Assembly: GCF_021343995.1 (NCBI RefSeq) | Contig: NZ_JAJTTE010000014.1 | Span: 62,001 to 126,000, forward strand | From: Pseudonocardia terrae | Lineage (GTDB): Bacteria > Actinomycetota > Actinomycetes > Mycobacteriales > Pseudonocardiaceae | DNA length: 64,000 bases | Direction: 5' to 3' | In this document: one piece after another, positions 1 to 11,560 of the stretch | Numbering within the stretch: the first letter of the stretch is position 1 | How the letters are laid out: each line of letters starts with the position of its first letter | Translations under genes and position numbers: made by a program | The notes under the pieces: generated by a model | The model's database searches: none | Seen by the model: the letters and a program-made list of their open reading frames with translations, nothing else | What the model was told of the DNA's origin: nothing

Positions 1-48
1 CGGTGTTGACGAGAGCGCCGGACGGCCTACAACGAACACACCCACGTC

Positions 49-153
49 TTGGTCCGTCGGCTCCTCCTGCCCCCGCTGTTCTGGCACGTGCTCGGGGCGT
101 TGATCGGGCTCGCCTGCCTGTGGATCGGTGGCGGCTACCTCGTCACACGGTGA
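49..153 (+). CDS. Possible tiny membrane peptide or C-terminal remnant at the window edge
   Basis: An open stretch from position 10 to the TGA at 151 encodes a basic segment followed by one convincing hydrophobic helix (about residues 12-30 counted from a TTG at 49) and a short Arg tail. An in-frame stop at 7-9 limits it on the left, so it is either a very small single-pass protein with a TTG start or the end of a gene broken near the window edge. No ribosome binding site is evident and I do not recognise a family. A hairpin with 8-bp arms (182-189 and 193-200) lies downstream and could end its transcript. Confidence 0.2.
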   Translation: MVRRLLLPPLFWHVLGALIGLACLWIGGGYLVTR

Positions 154-352
154 GCCCACGGTCCGGAGGGTCGATGGTCGACCGGAGTCGAGGACTCCGG
201 GGGTCGTCGGACGGAGACTTCGGTCCCTTCTCCGCGGCCGGGTGCGCGAGCACGGTCACGGGACGGTCACGATCGGGGGCGGTCGCCATCCCGCCCGGCC
301 GTTCTGCCGTATCCACCGAAGCCGGGGAGGTCCGGCCGACGAGAGGAGCCCC
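154..352. other. Gap with a hairpin, upstream of the membrane protein gene
   Basis: No convincing gene. The arms CCGGAGTC (182-189) and GACTCCGG (193-200) form a perfect 8-bp hairpin with a 3-base loop. The remainder is GC-rich leader ending in the GAGAGGAG ribosome binding site of the next gene. Reading frames through it are low-complexity, Arg-rich shadows. Confidence 0.4.
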
Positions 353-754
353 ATGACCCGCTTGCATGCCGCGACCGCCACCTCGACGGCGGCCGTGACC
401 CTGCTGCGCGTCCTGGCCGCGCTGTCCGTGCTGATGATCGTCGTCCAGGGGGTGACGGCAGGCGCGATCATCTCCCGCGACCGCAGTGCCTTGATGCTGC
501 ACTACGGCGGCGCGATCGTGGTGCACGTGCTCACCGGCCTCACCGCGATCGCGGCGATCCTGGTCGTGCGCGGCCGCGGCGGCCCGTGGTGGCCGGCCAT
601 CGTCGCCTCCGCCCTGTTCCTGGTGACGTTCCTCCAGGCCGGTCTGGGCGACGCGGGCGTGATGACCGTGCACGTGCCCCTGGCCATGGTTTGCCTGGTG
701 GGGGCGGTGTCCGTGCTGATGTGGTCGCTGGTCGCGGGGCGAGCCCGGGCCTGA
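353..754 (+). CDS. Small four-helix integral membrane protein, function unknown
   Basis: 133 residues, almost entirely hydrophobic, with about four transmembrane helices (near 17-38, 50-72, 78-97 and 103-125). His residues sit at the edges of helix 2 (LHYGG and VVHV) and in helix 4 (VHVPL), a layout reminiscent of small haem-b or DoxX/b561-like proteins, but no family motif is certain. The ATG at 353 is chosen because a GAGAGGAG ribosome binding site lies just upstream; the open frame extending left to 128 is Arg-rich and looks non-coding. It precedes the ECF sigma gene by 24 bases and may be cotranscribed with it. Calling it a redox or stress membrane protein would be speculation. Confidence 0.65.
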   Translation: MTRLHAATATSTAAVTLLRVLAALSVLMIVVQGVTAGAIISRDRSALMLHYGGAIVVHVLTGLTAIAAILVVRGRGGPWWPAIVASALFLVTFLQAGLGDAGVMTVHVPLAMVCLVGAVSVLMWSLVAGRARA

Positions 755-778
755 GCGCCGGTTTCGGAGGGGGTCCGG

Positions 779-1360
779 ATGGCCTGGCGGGCGCGACCGG
801 TCGACGGGTTCCCCGACGACCTGCTGCTCGCCGGCCTGGCCTCGGGCGACGCCGAACTGTCGGTGGCCTTCGTCCGGCGCTTCCAGAGCCGGGTCTTCGG
901 GGTCGCGATGAGCGTGCTGGGCGGCGACGCGCGCCAGGCCGAGGACGTCGCGCAGCAGGCCTTCGAGCGGGCCTGGCGGCACGCCGCGGTGTTCGACCCG
1001 CGCCGCGGTTCGGTGACGACCTGGCTGACCGCGATCACCCATCACCTCGCGATCGACGCGGTGCGGGCCCGGCGGGCCGCCCCCGTCGACCCGATGGATT
1101 TGGAGGAGATCCTCGGCGCCGCCCCGGACGGCCCGGAGCGGGCCACCCTTGCAGCCGAGTCCGCCGCGGAGCTGCGGGCCGCGATCCGCGCGCTGCCCGC
1201 CGAGCAGGGCCGCGCCCTGGCGCTCGCGGCCTTCCGGGGGCTGACGGCCCGCGAGATCGCCGAGAGCGAGGGCATCCCGCTCGGCACGGCGAAGACCCGC
1301 ATCCGGACGGCCATGCTGCGGCTGGCGGCGGCCCTCGAACCCAAGTGGGACCCGTCGTGA
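779..1360 (+). CDS. ECF-family RNA polymerase sigma factor
   Basis: 193 residues. Sigma-70 region 2 covers about residues 28-93, including the DARQAEDVAQQAFERAW helix and the RGSVTTWLTAITHHLAIDAVR segment that reads the -10 element. Region 4 covers about 130-183, with the helix-turn-helix GLTAREIAESEGIPLGTAKTR. No region 1 or 3 is present, as usual for ECF factors. The ATG at 779 follows a GGAGGGG ribosome binding site. The stop overlaps the GTG of the anti-sigma gene by four bases (GTGA), so the two are translationally coupled and form a sigma/anti-sigma pair. No ECF-type autoregulatory promoter was recognised upstream. The stimulus is unknown. Confidence 0.93.
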   Translation: MAWRARPVDGFPDDLLLAGLASGDAELSVAFVRRFQSRVFGVAMSVLGGDARQAEDVAQQAFERAWRHAAVFDPRRGSVTTWLTAITHHLAIDAVRARRAAPVDPMDLEEILGAAPDGPERATLAAESAAELRAAIRALPAEQGRALALAAFRGLTAREIAESEGIPLGTAKTRIRTAMLRLAAALEPKWDPS

Positions 1361-1998
1361 CCGGCCCGGACTGCACCCGGTGCCGCGGCTACGCCCCCGA
1401 GCTCGCCCTCGGCCTGCTCGGCGGGCACGAGCGCGCGGAGGCGCTCGCCCACCTGGAGCGGTGCCCGCCGTGCCGCGACGAGGTCTCCCGGCTCGTGGGC
1501 CTGCACGACCGGCTTCGGGCGCTCGTCCCGCCCGTCGAGCCGCCGGCCGGGTTCGAGGAGCGGGTCCTGCGCCGCATCGGCCCGGTGCGGCCCCGCCCGC
1601 GGCTGCCCGGCTGGGGGCGGGTCGCCGCGGCGGCCGTGCTGGTCGTGGCCGCCTTCGCCGGCGGCTGGCTCACCGGCACGACGACCGCGACGACGGCGCC
1701 GAGCGCGCCCATGGTCGCCGCCCCGCTGCTGATGGGTGACCGGCACGTGGGCGACGTCCTGGTCAGCCGGGCCCGGCCGGACTTCCTGTCGGTCTACCTG
1801 GACGTGGAGCAGCCGGGCCGACTGACCTGCGATCTCCTCCGGAAGGACGGCACGGTGGCCGCCACCGCCGTCTACGACGCCTCGGGCGACGGCACGGAGT
1901 GGTGGGGCGTGGAGAGCCCCACCGACGCCGTCGCGAGCGTCCGGATCGCCGACGCGGCGGGCGGGGTGGTCGCGTCGGGGGAGGTGCCGCGGCCCTGA
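1357..1998 (+). CDS. Zinc-finger anti-sigma factor with one transmembrane helix
   Basis: 213 residues from a GTG overlapping the sigma factor stop. The N-terminus carries a ZAS-type zinc site (Cys near 7 and 10, then HLERCPPC at about 32-39). A single transmembrane helix lies near 88-110. The C-terminal domain of about 100 residues should lie outside the membrane and resembles the RskA-type extracytoplasmic sensory domain. It would bind and hold the adjacent ECF factor at the membrane until regulated proteolysis releases it. No protease gene is adjacent. The sigma/anti-sigma assignment rests on operon coupling, the Cys/His motif and topology; the signal is not visible. Confidence 0.88.
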   Translation: MTGPDCTRCRGYAPELALGLLGGHERAEALAHLERCPPCRDEVSRLVGLHDRLRALVPPVEPPAGFEERVLRRIGPVRPRPRLPGWGRVAAAAVLVVAAFAGGWLTGTTTATTAPSAPMVAAPLLMGDRHVGDVLVSRARPDFLSVYLDVEQPGRLTCDLLRKDGTVAATAVYDASGDGTEWWGVESPTDAVASVRIADAAGGVVASGEVPRP

Positions 1999-2014
1999 CC
2001 CGGTCCGACTCCGA

Positions 2015-2296
2015 TCAGGACCGGTCGACGTGCCCGGGCCGCGGCACGGCCACCCGCGTCACGCCGTCCAGCACCGTGTCGAGGACGGTGTCGAGATCGG
2101 GGTAGGTGCGGTAGGGCAGGCGGGCGAGGCGGTAGGCCGTCACCCGGTCGGCGCCCCGGGCGGCGGCCCCGGCGATGATCTCCCAGCGCTCCGCCGGGTA
2201 GCGGACGTCGCACAGCACGTCGACGAGCCGTTCGTGCAGGGAGCGCGCGTCCCGTGGCGCAGGGCGGGCCGCGCGTGCCTCGGACGGTTCCGGCAT
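2015..2296 (-). CDS. Small DUF2795-type protein
   Basis: 93 residues. The central block (about 33-72) RYPAERWEIIAGAAARGAD followed by a PYRTYPDLDTVLDTVL-like segment matches the short DUF2795 fold, common in actinobacteria and unknown in function. The ATG at 2296 is preceded on the minus strand by GGGAGG at suitable spacing. The longer frame running to 2947 crosses the coding strand of the SDR gene and is a shadow. The gene points away from that SDR, so its promoter must lie in the 2297-2458 interval. A small helical DNA- or protein-binding role is possible, but nothing in the sequence proves one. Confidence 0.7.
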   Translation of the reverse strand: MPEPSEARAARPAPRDARSLHERLVDVLCDVRYPAERWEIIAGAAARGADRVTAYRLARLPYRTYPDLDTVLDTVLDGVTRVAVPRPGHVDRS

Positions 2297-2458
2297 CCTG
2301 GCGGCCTCCCGTCGACCCGGGGCCGCAGGTGGGTGTCCGGTGGACGGCGGCGGCCCGTCGACGCTGCAAGTTACGGAGTGGCCGGGCCGCCCGGCAAGGG
2401 CCGGAAGGGGCCCGGACCTCGGGTGGCGTCGGATGACCCGCCTCACCTGAACGAACGT

Positions 2459-2488
2459 TTGACAAGATCGCGGGCGGCGGCCTAGCGT
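2459..2488 (+). promoter_or_regulatory. Housekeeping-type promoter for the SDR gene
   Basis: A perfect -35 TTGACA (2459-2464) is followed after 18 bases by TAGCGT (2483-2488), a plausible -10. Initiation would fall near 2495, giving a leader of about 30 bases to the GTG. The half-repeat GAACGAACGTT just upstream could serve a regulator. Confidence 0.6.
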
Positions 2489-2525
2489 CGATCCGCCCCG
2501 TCGTCGACGCCCGTGAGGTGTGCCC

Positions 2526-3293
2526 GTGTCCCGTGAGCTCGAGGGGCAGGTCGCCCTCGTCACCGGTGCGACGTCCGGTCTCGGCCGGCGCTTCGCCGAG
2601 GTCCTGGCCGGTGCCGGCGCCGTCGTGGCCGCCGCCGGTCGCCGCGTCGAGCGGCTGGAGCAGCTGGCCAAGGAGATCGAGGCCGGCGGCGGCCGGTGCC
2701 TGCCCGTACCGCTGGACGTGTCGAACGCCGAGGAGATCCCCGCGGCGGTCGACCGCGTGGAGGCCGAGCTCGGCACGGTCACGACCCTGGTGAACAACGC
2801 CGGTGTCCCCGACGCCAAGCGGGCGCACCGGATGCCGCTCGAGGTCGTCGACGCCGTGCTCGACACGAACGTCCGCGGCCCCTGGCTGCTCGCCACCGAG
2901 GTCGGCCGCCGGCTGATCGCCGCCGAGCAGCCGGGCCGGATCGTCAACGTCTCGTCGATGGGCTCCTTCGACTACAAGCCGACCGGCGCCGCGGCCCTCT
3001 ACTCGGTGAGCAAGGCGGCCGTGAACCGGATGACCGAGGTGCTCGCCGTCGAGTGGGCCCGGTACCGGATCAACGTCAACGCGATCGCCCCCGGCGCCTT
3101 CCTCACCGAGATGATGGAGGGCATGATCGAGCGCCTGCACACGGACGCCGAGGGCCTCGCGGACCCGTTCCCGCGCAAGCGCCTCGGGCTCCCGGAGCAG
3201 CTGGACAGCACCTTGCTGTACCTGTGCTCGCCGGCGTCGGAGCTCGTCACCGGCACGGTGATCAAGGTCGACGACGGCCAGCACGGGCGCTGA
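2526..3293 (+). CDS. Short-chain dehydrogenase/reductase (classical SDR)
   Basis: 255 residues, the usual size for classical SDRs. The cofactor motif TGATSGLG is at 13-20, NNAG at 90-93, catalytic Ser near 143, and YSVSK with catalytic Tyr159 and Lys163. The ending VTGTVIKVDDGQ is the usual SDR C-terminus with the VDDG turn. It should be a soluble NAD(P)-dependent alcohol or 3-oxoacyl oxidoreductase; the substrate is not predictable. The GTG at 2526 is preferred over 2520 because the GTGAGG ribosome binding site (2513-2518) is correctly spaced only for it. It is monocistronic, with its own promoter, and converges on the monooxygenase genes. Confidence 0.9.
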   Translation: MSRELEGQVALVTGATSGLGRRFAEVLAGAGAVVAAAGRRVERLEQLAKEIEAGGGRCLPVPLDVSNAEEIPAAVDRVEAELGTVTTLVNNAGVPDAKRAHRMPLEVVDAVLDTNVRGPWLLATEVGRRLIAAEQPGRIVNVSSMGSFDYKPTGAAALYSVSKAAVNRMTEVLAVEWARYRINVNAIAPGAFLTEMMEGMIERLHTDAEGLADPFPRKRLGLPEQLDSTLLYLCSPASELVTGTVIKVDDGQHGR

Positions 3294-3327
3294 CCCGGCG
3301 CCCGGCCCGACACCGCGGCCCGACACC

Positions 3328-4701
3328 TCAGCCCGACACCGCGGTCCCGAGGTCACCGGCCGCGGTGGTCGGGGCCGGCTTCAGGCCGAGGTGCTCGCGC
3401 AGCGTGCTGCCCTCGTACTCGGTCCGGAACACGCCCCGCTCCTGGAGCAGGGGCACCACGGTGTCGGCGAAGTCGTCGAGCCCGCCGGGCGTGATGTGCG
3501 GGACCAGCACGAAGCCGTCCGAGGCGTCGGCCTGCACGAACTCGTCGAGCAGCTCGGCGACCCGGCCCGGGGTGCCGATGAAGTTCTGCCGGCCGGTCAC
3601 CTCGATGATCACCTCGCGGGTGCTCAGGTGCTTGGCCTCGGCGAGCTCGCGCCACTCGTTGGCGGTCCTGATCGGGTCCCGGTACATCCGCACGCTCGCG
3701 CGGCCGCGGGAGATGGTGTTCTCGCCGACGACCGGGTCGACGGTGGGCAGCGGGCCGTCCGGGTCGTGGTCGGACAGGTCCCGGTTCCACAGCTGCTCGA
3801 GGAACTTGATCGCGGTCGCCGGGCTGACCTGCTGGTACCGGACGTGCCGGGCCTTCTCCTGCGCCTCGGCCTCGGTGTCACCCAGCACGAACGTGGCCGC
3901 GGGCATGATCTTGAGGTCCTCGGGGGAGCGCCCGTACTTCGCCAGCCGGCCCTTGACGTCGGCGTAGAAGGCCTGGCCCGCCTCGAGCGTGCCGTGCCGG
4001 GTGAAGATCGCGTCGGCGCCGGAGGCGGCGAACTCCCGGCCCTCCTCGGAGTCCCCGGCCTGCAGGACGACCGGGCGGCCCTGCGGGCTGCGCGGGACCG
4101 GGAACCGGCCGTGGATGTCGAACTGGTCCGAGCGGATCGCGAAGTCGCCGGCCGGGCGCCAGAACTCGCCGGACTCCTTGTCCGCCACGATCTCGTCGCC
4201 CCGCCAGGAGTCGAACAGCTCCCACGTGGCGGCGAGGAACTCCTTGGCGCGCAGGTACCGCTTGTCCTGGGGCAGGAAGCCGGCGCGGCGGAAGTTCTCG
4301 CCGGTGAACTCGTCCCAGGAGGTGACGACGTTCCACGCGGCACGGCCGGCGGAGAGGTGGTCCAGGGAGGCGAACTGGCGGGCGACCTCGTAGGGCTCGT
4401 TGAAGGTCGAGTTGATCGTCCCGGCCAGCCCGAGCCGGTCGGTGACGGCGGCGAGTGCGGCCAGGATCGTGAACGTGTCCGGCCGCCCGACGACGTCGAG
4501 GTCGTAGATCAGGCCGTGCTGCTCGCGCAACCGCAGTCCCTCGGCGAGGAAGAGGAAGTCGAACTTGGCCCGCTCCGCCGTCCGGGCGAAGTGGACGAAC
4601 GAGTCGAACTCGATGTGGCTGCCCGCCTCCGGGTCGCTCCACACGGTGGTGTTGTTGACGCCGGGAAAGTGCGCGGCGAGGTGGATCTGCTTGCGCGGCA
4701 T
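3328..4701 (-). CDS. FMNH2-dependent monooxygenase, NtaA/SnaA/DszA family
   Basis: 457 residues, the full length for this group of the luciferase superfamily. The N-terminus (IHLAAHFPGVNNTTVWSDPE), the FDFLFLAEGLRLREQHG segment near 50-65, ARQFASLDHLSAGRAAWNVVTS and the RPVVLQAGDSEEG block are hallmarks of the NtaA/SnaA/DszA branch, which oxidises aminopolycarboxylates, sulfones or alkyl sulfur compounds using FMNH2 from a separate reductase. The ATG at 4701 has GGGAGGA upstream. It is the second gene of a two-gene operon behind the next monooxygenase (20-base gap). The upstream Cys leader peptide suggests a sulfur-scavenging role, which is inference. The nearest flavin reductase gene is far away at 50.4 kb. 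Confidence 0.9.
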   Translation of the reverse strand: MPRKQIHLAAHFPGVNNTTVWSDPEAGSHIEFDSFVHFARTAERAKFDFLFLAEGLRLREQHGLIYDLDVVGRPDTFTILAALAAVTDRLGLAGTINSTFNEPYEVARQFASLDHLSAGRAAWNVVTSWDEFTGENFRRAGFLPQDKRYLRAKEFLAATWELFDSWRGDEIVADKESGEFWRPAGDFAIRSDQFDIHGRFPVPRSPQGRPVVLQAGDSEEGREFAASGADAIFTRHGTLEAGQAFYADVKGRLAKYGRSPEDLKIMPAATFVLGDTEAEAQEKARHVRYQQVSPATAIKFLEQLWNRDLSDHDPDGPLPTVDPVVGENTISRGRASVRMYRDPIRTANEWRELAEAKHLSTREVIIEVTGRQNFIGTPGRVAELLDEFVQADASDGFVLVPHITPGGLDDFADTVVPLLQERGVFRTEYEGSTLREHLGLKPAPTTAAGDLGTAVSG

Positions 4702-4721
4702 GCGATGTCCTCCCGGGCCGG

Positions 4722-5876
4722 TCAGGCGGCGTAGCGGTTGGCGGGGCGGTCGAGGCCGAACAGTCCGCGCAGGGTGTCGGCCTCGTAGGCGGTGCGGAAG
4801 GCGCCGCGGCGCTGCAGCTCGGGAACCAGCCCGCGGGTGATCTGCACGAGGTCGTGGTCGACCGAGCCGGGGCGCAGCCGGGCTCCGGCCAGCCCGGCCT
4901 CCTGCCACTCCAGCAGCAGGTCGGCGAGCTCGGCGGGGGTGCCGACGACGATCCGGGCGTCGCTGATCAGCTCCCGGCCGAGCCGCGAGTCCATGCGGCC
5001 CTTGCGGTCCTGCGCGGCCTCGGCGCTCTCGTCGAGGAACACCACGACGTCGCCGAGCACGTGCAGCGGCTCCTCCGCCCGCCCGGCCGCCTCCTGCTCG
5101 CGGCGGATCTCGGCCAGGATCGGCGCCACGTCGGCGGTCTCCTGCGGGGTCACGAAGCCGAGGTCGCAGGAGCGGGCGACGAGCCGGTACGCGTAGTCGC
5201 GGTGCGCGAGCGCGGTGACCAGCGGCTGGCCCTGCGGCGGCCGCGGGGTGATGGAGGGGCCTCGCACGGAGAAGAACCGGCCCTCGAAGTCGATGTAGTG
5301 CAGCTTGTCCCGGTCGACGAAGCGGCCGGTCGCGGCGTCGCGGATCTCGGCGTCGTCCTCCCAGCTGTCCCAGAGCCGGCGGACGACCTCGACCCAGTCC
5401 GCGGCCTCGTCGAACAGCGCCGGTGCGTCGTCCCGGCTGATCTCGCGGCGGCCGACGAGGGCCGCCTCGTCCGGGCGCGTGGACACCCGCACACGCACGC
5501 CGGCGCGCCCGGTGCTGACGTAGTCGAGCGTCGCGACGCCCTTGGAGAAGTGGAAGGGCTCGGTGTGGGTGGTGACCGCGGTCGGCACGATCCCGATGTG
5601 CGAGGTCAGCGGCGCGACCCTGGCCGCGACGAGCAGCGCGTCGAGCCGGCCGCGGACCTGGTCGGTGCGCTCGTCCGGCTCGAAGGGGCGCGAGGACTGG
5701 ATCGCGAAGCCGTCCTCGATCGTGACCAGGTCGAGCAGGCCGTGCTCGGCCTCGCGGACCTGGCCGGCCCAGTAGCCGGCGTCGAACAGGGCGGTGGGGC
5801 GGGCCTCGGGCTCGCGCCACGAAACGGGGTGCCAGCCGGTGCCCTCGAGGGCGACGGCGAGGTGCAGGGGGGTCAT
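4722..5876 (-). CDS. Luciferase-like FMN monooxygenase, first gene of the operon
   Basis: 384 residues with the luciferase-like TIM-barrel pattern: ALEGTGWHPVSWREPEA near the N-terminus, GLLDLVTIEDGFAIQ (strand with flavin contact), THTEPFHFSKGVATLDYVSTGRAGVRV, and a C-terminal LVQITRGLVPELQRRG segment shared with NtaA-type enzymes. It is shorter than its neighbour and probably acts on a different but related substrate. The start at 5876 is chosen over an upstream GTG at 5969 because that extension overlaps the leader peptide in another frame and looks like non-protein DNA. It is separated by a 44-base leader interval from the Cys-containing leader ORF, which may attenuate expression of both monooxygenases. 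Confidence 0.85.
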   Translation of the reverse strand: MTPLHLAVALEGTGWHPVSWREPEARPTALFDAGYWAGQVREAEHGLLDLVTIEDGFAIQSSRPFEPDERTDQVRGRLDALLVAARVAPLTSHIGIVPTAVTTHTEPFHFSKGVATLDYVSTGRAGVRVRVSTRPDEAALVGRREISRDDAPALFDEAADWVEVVRRLWDSWEDDAEIRDAATGRFVDRDKLHYIDFEGRFFSVRGPSITPRPPQGQPLVTALAHRDYAYRLVARSCDLGFVTPQETADVAPILAEIRREQEAAGRAEEPLHVLGDVVVFLDESAEAAQDRKGRMDSRLGRELISDARIVVGTPAELADLLLEWQEAGLAGARLRPGSVDHDLVQITRGLVPELQRRGAFRTAYEADTLRGLFGLDRPANRYAA

Positions 5877-5920
5877 GCGACGGCTCTCCCTGGGAACGGG
5901 TCGAGGAACGGGCGGGCGGA

Positions 5921-5998
5921 TCAGCCCGCGCGACAGCCGGTGGTCGTGACGAGGCAACGGTCGATCCACCGCCGCTGCGTCAGTACCCCGGGGACCAC
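5921..5998 (-). CDS. Cys-containing leader peptide (putative attenuator ORF)
   Basis: A 25-residue ORF from a GTG at 5998 to a TGA at 5921. The core LTQRRWIDRCLVTTTGC matches the recurring actinobacterial leader-peptide pattern (L-T-x-R-R-x-(I/V)-D-x-C/R ... C) found upstream of sulfur and cysteine genes. It carries two Cys codons. Its stop codon sits in a small hairpin (GCGGGC and GCCCGC arms around the TGA, about 5909-5926), and the monooxygenase ATG follows 44 bases after the stop. This arrangement fits translation-dependent sensing of cysteine supply. The ribosome binding site is weak. The family resemblance is from memory and not from a search. Confidence 0.6.
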   Translation of the reverse strand: MVPGVLTQRRWIDRCLVTTTGCRAG

Positions 5999-6030
5999 AC
6001 CGTCGACACTAACCGCGGGCCGGGCGGATG

Positions 6031-6040
6031 ACGACGTCGT
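6031..6040. promoter_or_regulatory. Short palindrome between divergent genes
   Basis: ACGACGTCGT is a perfect 10-bp palindrome midway between the leader peptide/monooxygenase operon and the divergent hydrolase gene. It could be a regulator half-site pair serving both directions, but such short palindromes also occur by chance in GC-rich DNA. Confidence 0.25.
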
Positions 6041-6052
6041 AAGGTCGTTCGG

Positions 6053-6937
6053 GTGGCAGGGACGACACGCACCGCCCCGGACGGCGACGGCTACGCGCTC
6101 GCGTACGAGCGGGCGGGGACCGGCGGTCCCGTCCTGCTGCTCCACGGCTGGCCCGGCGACCGCGGGGACTGGGCGGCGGTCGCGCACCTGCTGGCGGAGG
6201 CCGGCACCGCCGACGTCGTGTGGCCGGACCTGCGCGCCTTCGGCGAGTCGGACAAGCACGGCGGCGACGTCGCGGCCGCGGGGCAGGCCCGTAGCCTGCT
6301 CGCGCTGCTCGACGAGCTCGGGATCGAGCGTGCCGTGGTGGCCGGCTACGACGTCGGCAGCCGGGTCGCGCAGACGCTCGCCACCGAACACCCCGACCGC
6401 GTCGCGGCGCTGGTTCTCGCCCCGCCGTTGCCGGGAGCGGGCCGCCGCGTGCTGGAGCCCGGGGCGGCCGCCGAGTTCTGGTACCAGCACTTCCACCGGC
6501 TCGGGCTGCCCGAGCACCTGGTCGACGGCCGGCCCGGCGCCGTGCGCGCCTACCTGCGGCACTTCTGGGACCACTGGTCGGGCCCCGGCTTCACCGTCGA
6601 GGAGGAGCGGCTCGACCGGCTGACCGAGTCGTACTCGCCGCCGGGCGCGTTCACGGCGTCGATCGGCTGGTACCGCAGCGGCTCGGGGATGATCGCGCGC
6701 TCGCTCGCCGAGGAACCGCCCTCGAGCCGGATCACCGTTCCGACCACCGTGCTGTGGCCCGAGCACGATCCGCTGTTCCCACGGGCGTGGTCCGACCGGC
6801 TCGACGACTGGTTCGAGAAGGTGGAGCTGCGCCCGCTCGACGGCGTCGGGCACTTCTCGCCGGTGGAGGCACCGGAGCGGTGGGCCGAGGTGCTCGCCGA
6901 GGTGGTCGCCGGGGTGAACGCCGGGCTGCCCGGATGA
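6053..6937 (+). CDS. Alpha/beta hydrolase, epoxide hydrolase/dehalogenase type
   Basis: 294 residues. The oxyanion motif HGWPGD is at 31-36. The nucleophile elbow is G-Y-D-V-G (98-102), so the nucleophile is Asp100 as in epoxide hydrolases and haloalkane dehalogenases, not Ser. An acidic residue lies in WPEHDP near 239 and the catalytic His267 in [19 protein letters not shown] and WYRSG segments in the cap carry aromatic residues typical of the group. The GTG at 6053 is the start. Its stop overlaps the ATG of the next gene (ATGA), so it is coupled to the luciferase-fold enzyme. Hydrolysis of an epoxide, ester or halide made by the monooxygenases is an inference. Confidence 0.85.
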   Translation: MAGTTRTAPDGDGYALAYERAGTGGPVLLLHGWPGDRGDWAAVAHLLAEAGTADVVWPDLRAFGESDKHGGDVAAAGQARSLLALLDELGIERAVVAGYDVGSRVAQTLATEHPDRVAALVLAPPLPGAGRRVLEPGAAAEFWYQHFHRLGLPEHLVDGRPGAVRAYLRHFWDHWSGPGFTVEEERLDRLTESYSPPGAFTASIGWYRSGSGMIARSLAEEPPSSRITVPTTVLWPEHDPLFPRAWSDRLDDWFEKVELRPLDGVGHFSPVEAPERWAEVLAEVVAGVNAGLPG

Positions 6938-8073
6938 GGCTCCCGCTGTCCGTCCTCGACCTCTCGCCCGTGCCCGCGGGCGGCACCGCCGGCGACGCCC
7001 TGCGGAACTCGATCGACCTCGCGCAGGCCGCCGAGCGGGCGGGCTACCACCGCTACTGGGTGGCGGAGCACCACCTCGTCACCGGCGTGGCGTCGTCGTC
7101 CACGCCCGTGCTGGTCGCCCTGATCGCGGGGGCGACCGAGCGGATCCGGGTGGGCTCCGGGGCGGTGCAGCTGCCGAACACGCGACCGGTGCAGGTGGCC
7201 GAGCAGTTCGGCACCGTCGCCGCCGTCCATCCGGGACGGATCGATGTGGGGCTCGGGCGGTTCGACCTGCACCGCATCCTGCGGCTGATCACGCACGGTC
7301 CGGACGGCCGTCGCGGCAGCCGACCGCGCGAGTCCCGCACGGTCGACGGGCTGCTGCTCCCGAAACCGGGAAAGGTCCCGTCGGACCTGTGGCTCTACGG
7401 CTGCCTCGCCGAGCTGCTCGGTTTCGAGCCGGACCAGGAACCGCCGGACTACGGCCGCGAGGTCGCCGACATCCTCGCCTACTTCGCCGGCACCGCGCAC
7501 GGTCCCGGTGGCGAGCCGCTGCACGTCACGCCCGCGGAAGGCGCCGACGTCGAGGTGGTCGTGCTCGGCTCGACGCCGGGGGAGAGCGCGCGGGTGGCCG
7601 GGGAGCACGGGCTGCCGTTCGCGGTCAGCTACCACCTCGTGCCGCACCTGGTGCTCGACGCCGTCGCCGCCTACCGCGAGGCCTTCCGGCCCGGCCGGGT
7701 GGCCGAGCCGCGCGTGATCGTGTCCGCGGACGTCGTCGTCGCGGAGACGGACGAGCGGGCCCGCGAGCTCGCCGCGCCGTACGGCCAGTGGGTGCTCGAC
7801 ATCCGCGCGGGCCGCGGCGCGCAGCCGTACGTGACGCCGGCCGAGGCGCGTGCCCGGGAATGGACACCCGAGGAGCGGGCCGGAGTGGCCGACCGCGTCG
7901 ACACCCAGTTCGTCGGTGCGCCGGACACGGTGTGCGAGCGGCTCGCGACCCTCGCCCGCGTGACCGGGGCCGACGAGCTGCTGGTCACCACGATCACCAC
8001 CGACCACGCCGACCGGGTCCGCAGCCACGAGCTGCTCGCCGACGCCTGGGCGGAGTGGCGGCCGGGCGCCTGA
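6934..8073 (+). CDS. LLM-class flavin oxidoreductase, MsnO8-like
   Basis: 379 residues. The start [21 protein letters not shown] and the block [23 protein letters not shown], then [13 protein letters not shown] and [22 protein letters not shown], are characteristic of the MsnO8-type luciferase family. Residues 30-110 and the C-terminal [26 protein letters not shown] block complete the TIM barrel. It probably uses F420 or FMN; the sequence does not decide. The start ATG at 6934 overlaps the hydrolase stop, showing an operon. The 7389-9809 frame on the same strand is a shadow. With the hydrolase and the divergent monooxygenases it suggests a degradative block of flavin enzymes. Confidence 0.88.
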   Translation: MRLPLSVLDLSPVPAGGTAGDALRNSIDLAQAAERAGYHRYWVAEHHLVTGVASSSTPVLVALIAGATERIRVGSGAVQLPNTRPVQVAEQFGTVAAVHPGRIDVGLGRFDLHRILRLITHGPDGRRGSRPRESRTVDGLLLPKPGKVPSDLWLYGCLAELLGFEPDQEPPDYGREVADILAYFAGTAHGPGGEPLHVTPAEGADVEVVVLGSTPGESARVAGEHGLPFAVSYHLVPHLVLDAVAAYREAFRPGRVAEPRVIVSADVVVAETDERARELAAPYGQWVLDIRAGRGAQPYVTPAEARAREWTPEERAGVADRVDTQFVGAPDTVCERLATLARVTGADELLVTTITTDHADRVRSHELLADAWAEWRPGA

Positions 8074-8112
8074 CGACGGGTTGCCCGCGGCCGCCCGACG
8101 CGGTCGACCCCG

Positions 8113-11517
<3,405 letters not shown>

Positions 11518-11525
11518 CCCTCACC

Positions 11526-11553
11526 CGGCCGGCCGCGGCGGTGCGGCCGGCCG
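11526..11553. terminator. Bidirectional hairpin between thiC and the CoA-transferase
   Basis: Arms CGGCCGGCCGC (11526-11536) and GCGGCCGGCCG (11543-11553) form a perfect 11-bp stem with a 6-base loop between two convergent stop codons. No T-tract follows, as is usual in high-GC actinobacteria. Confidence 0.7.
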
Positions 11554-11560
11554 AGCGGTG

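Noticed and set aside
4722-5969. Start of the first monooxygenase at 5969
   Set aside because: The extension lies over the leader peptide in another frame and adds only Pro/Arg-rich residues, while the ATG at 5876 fits the family start.
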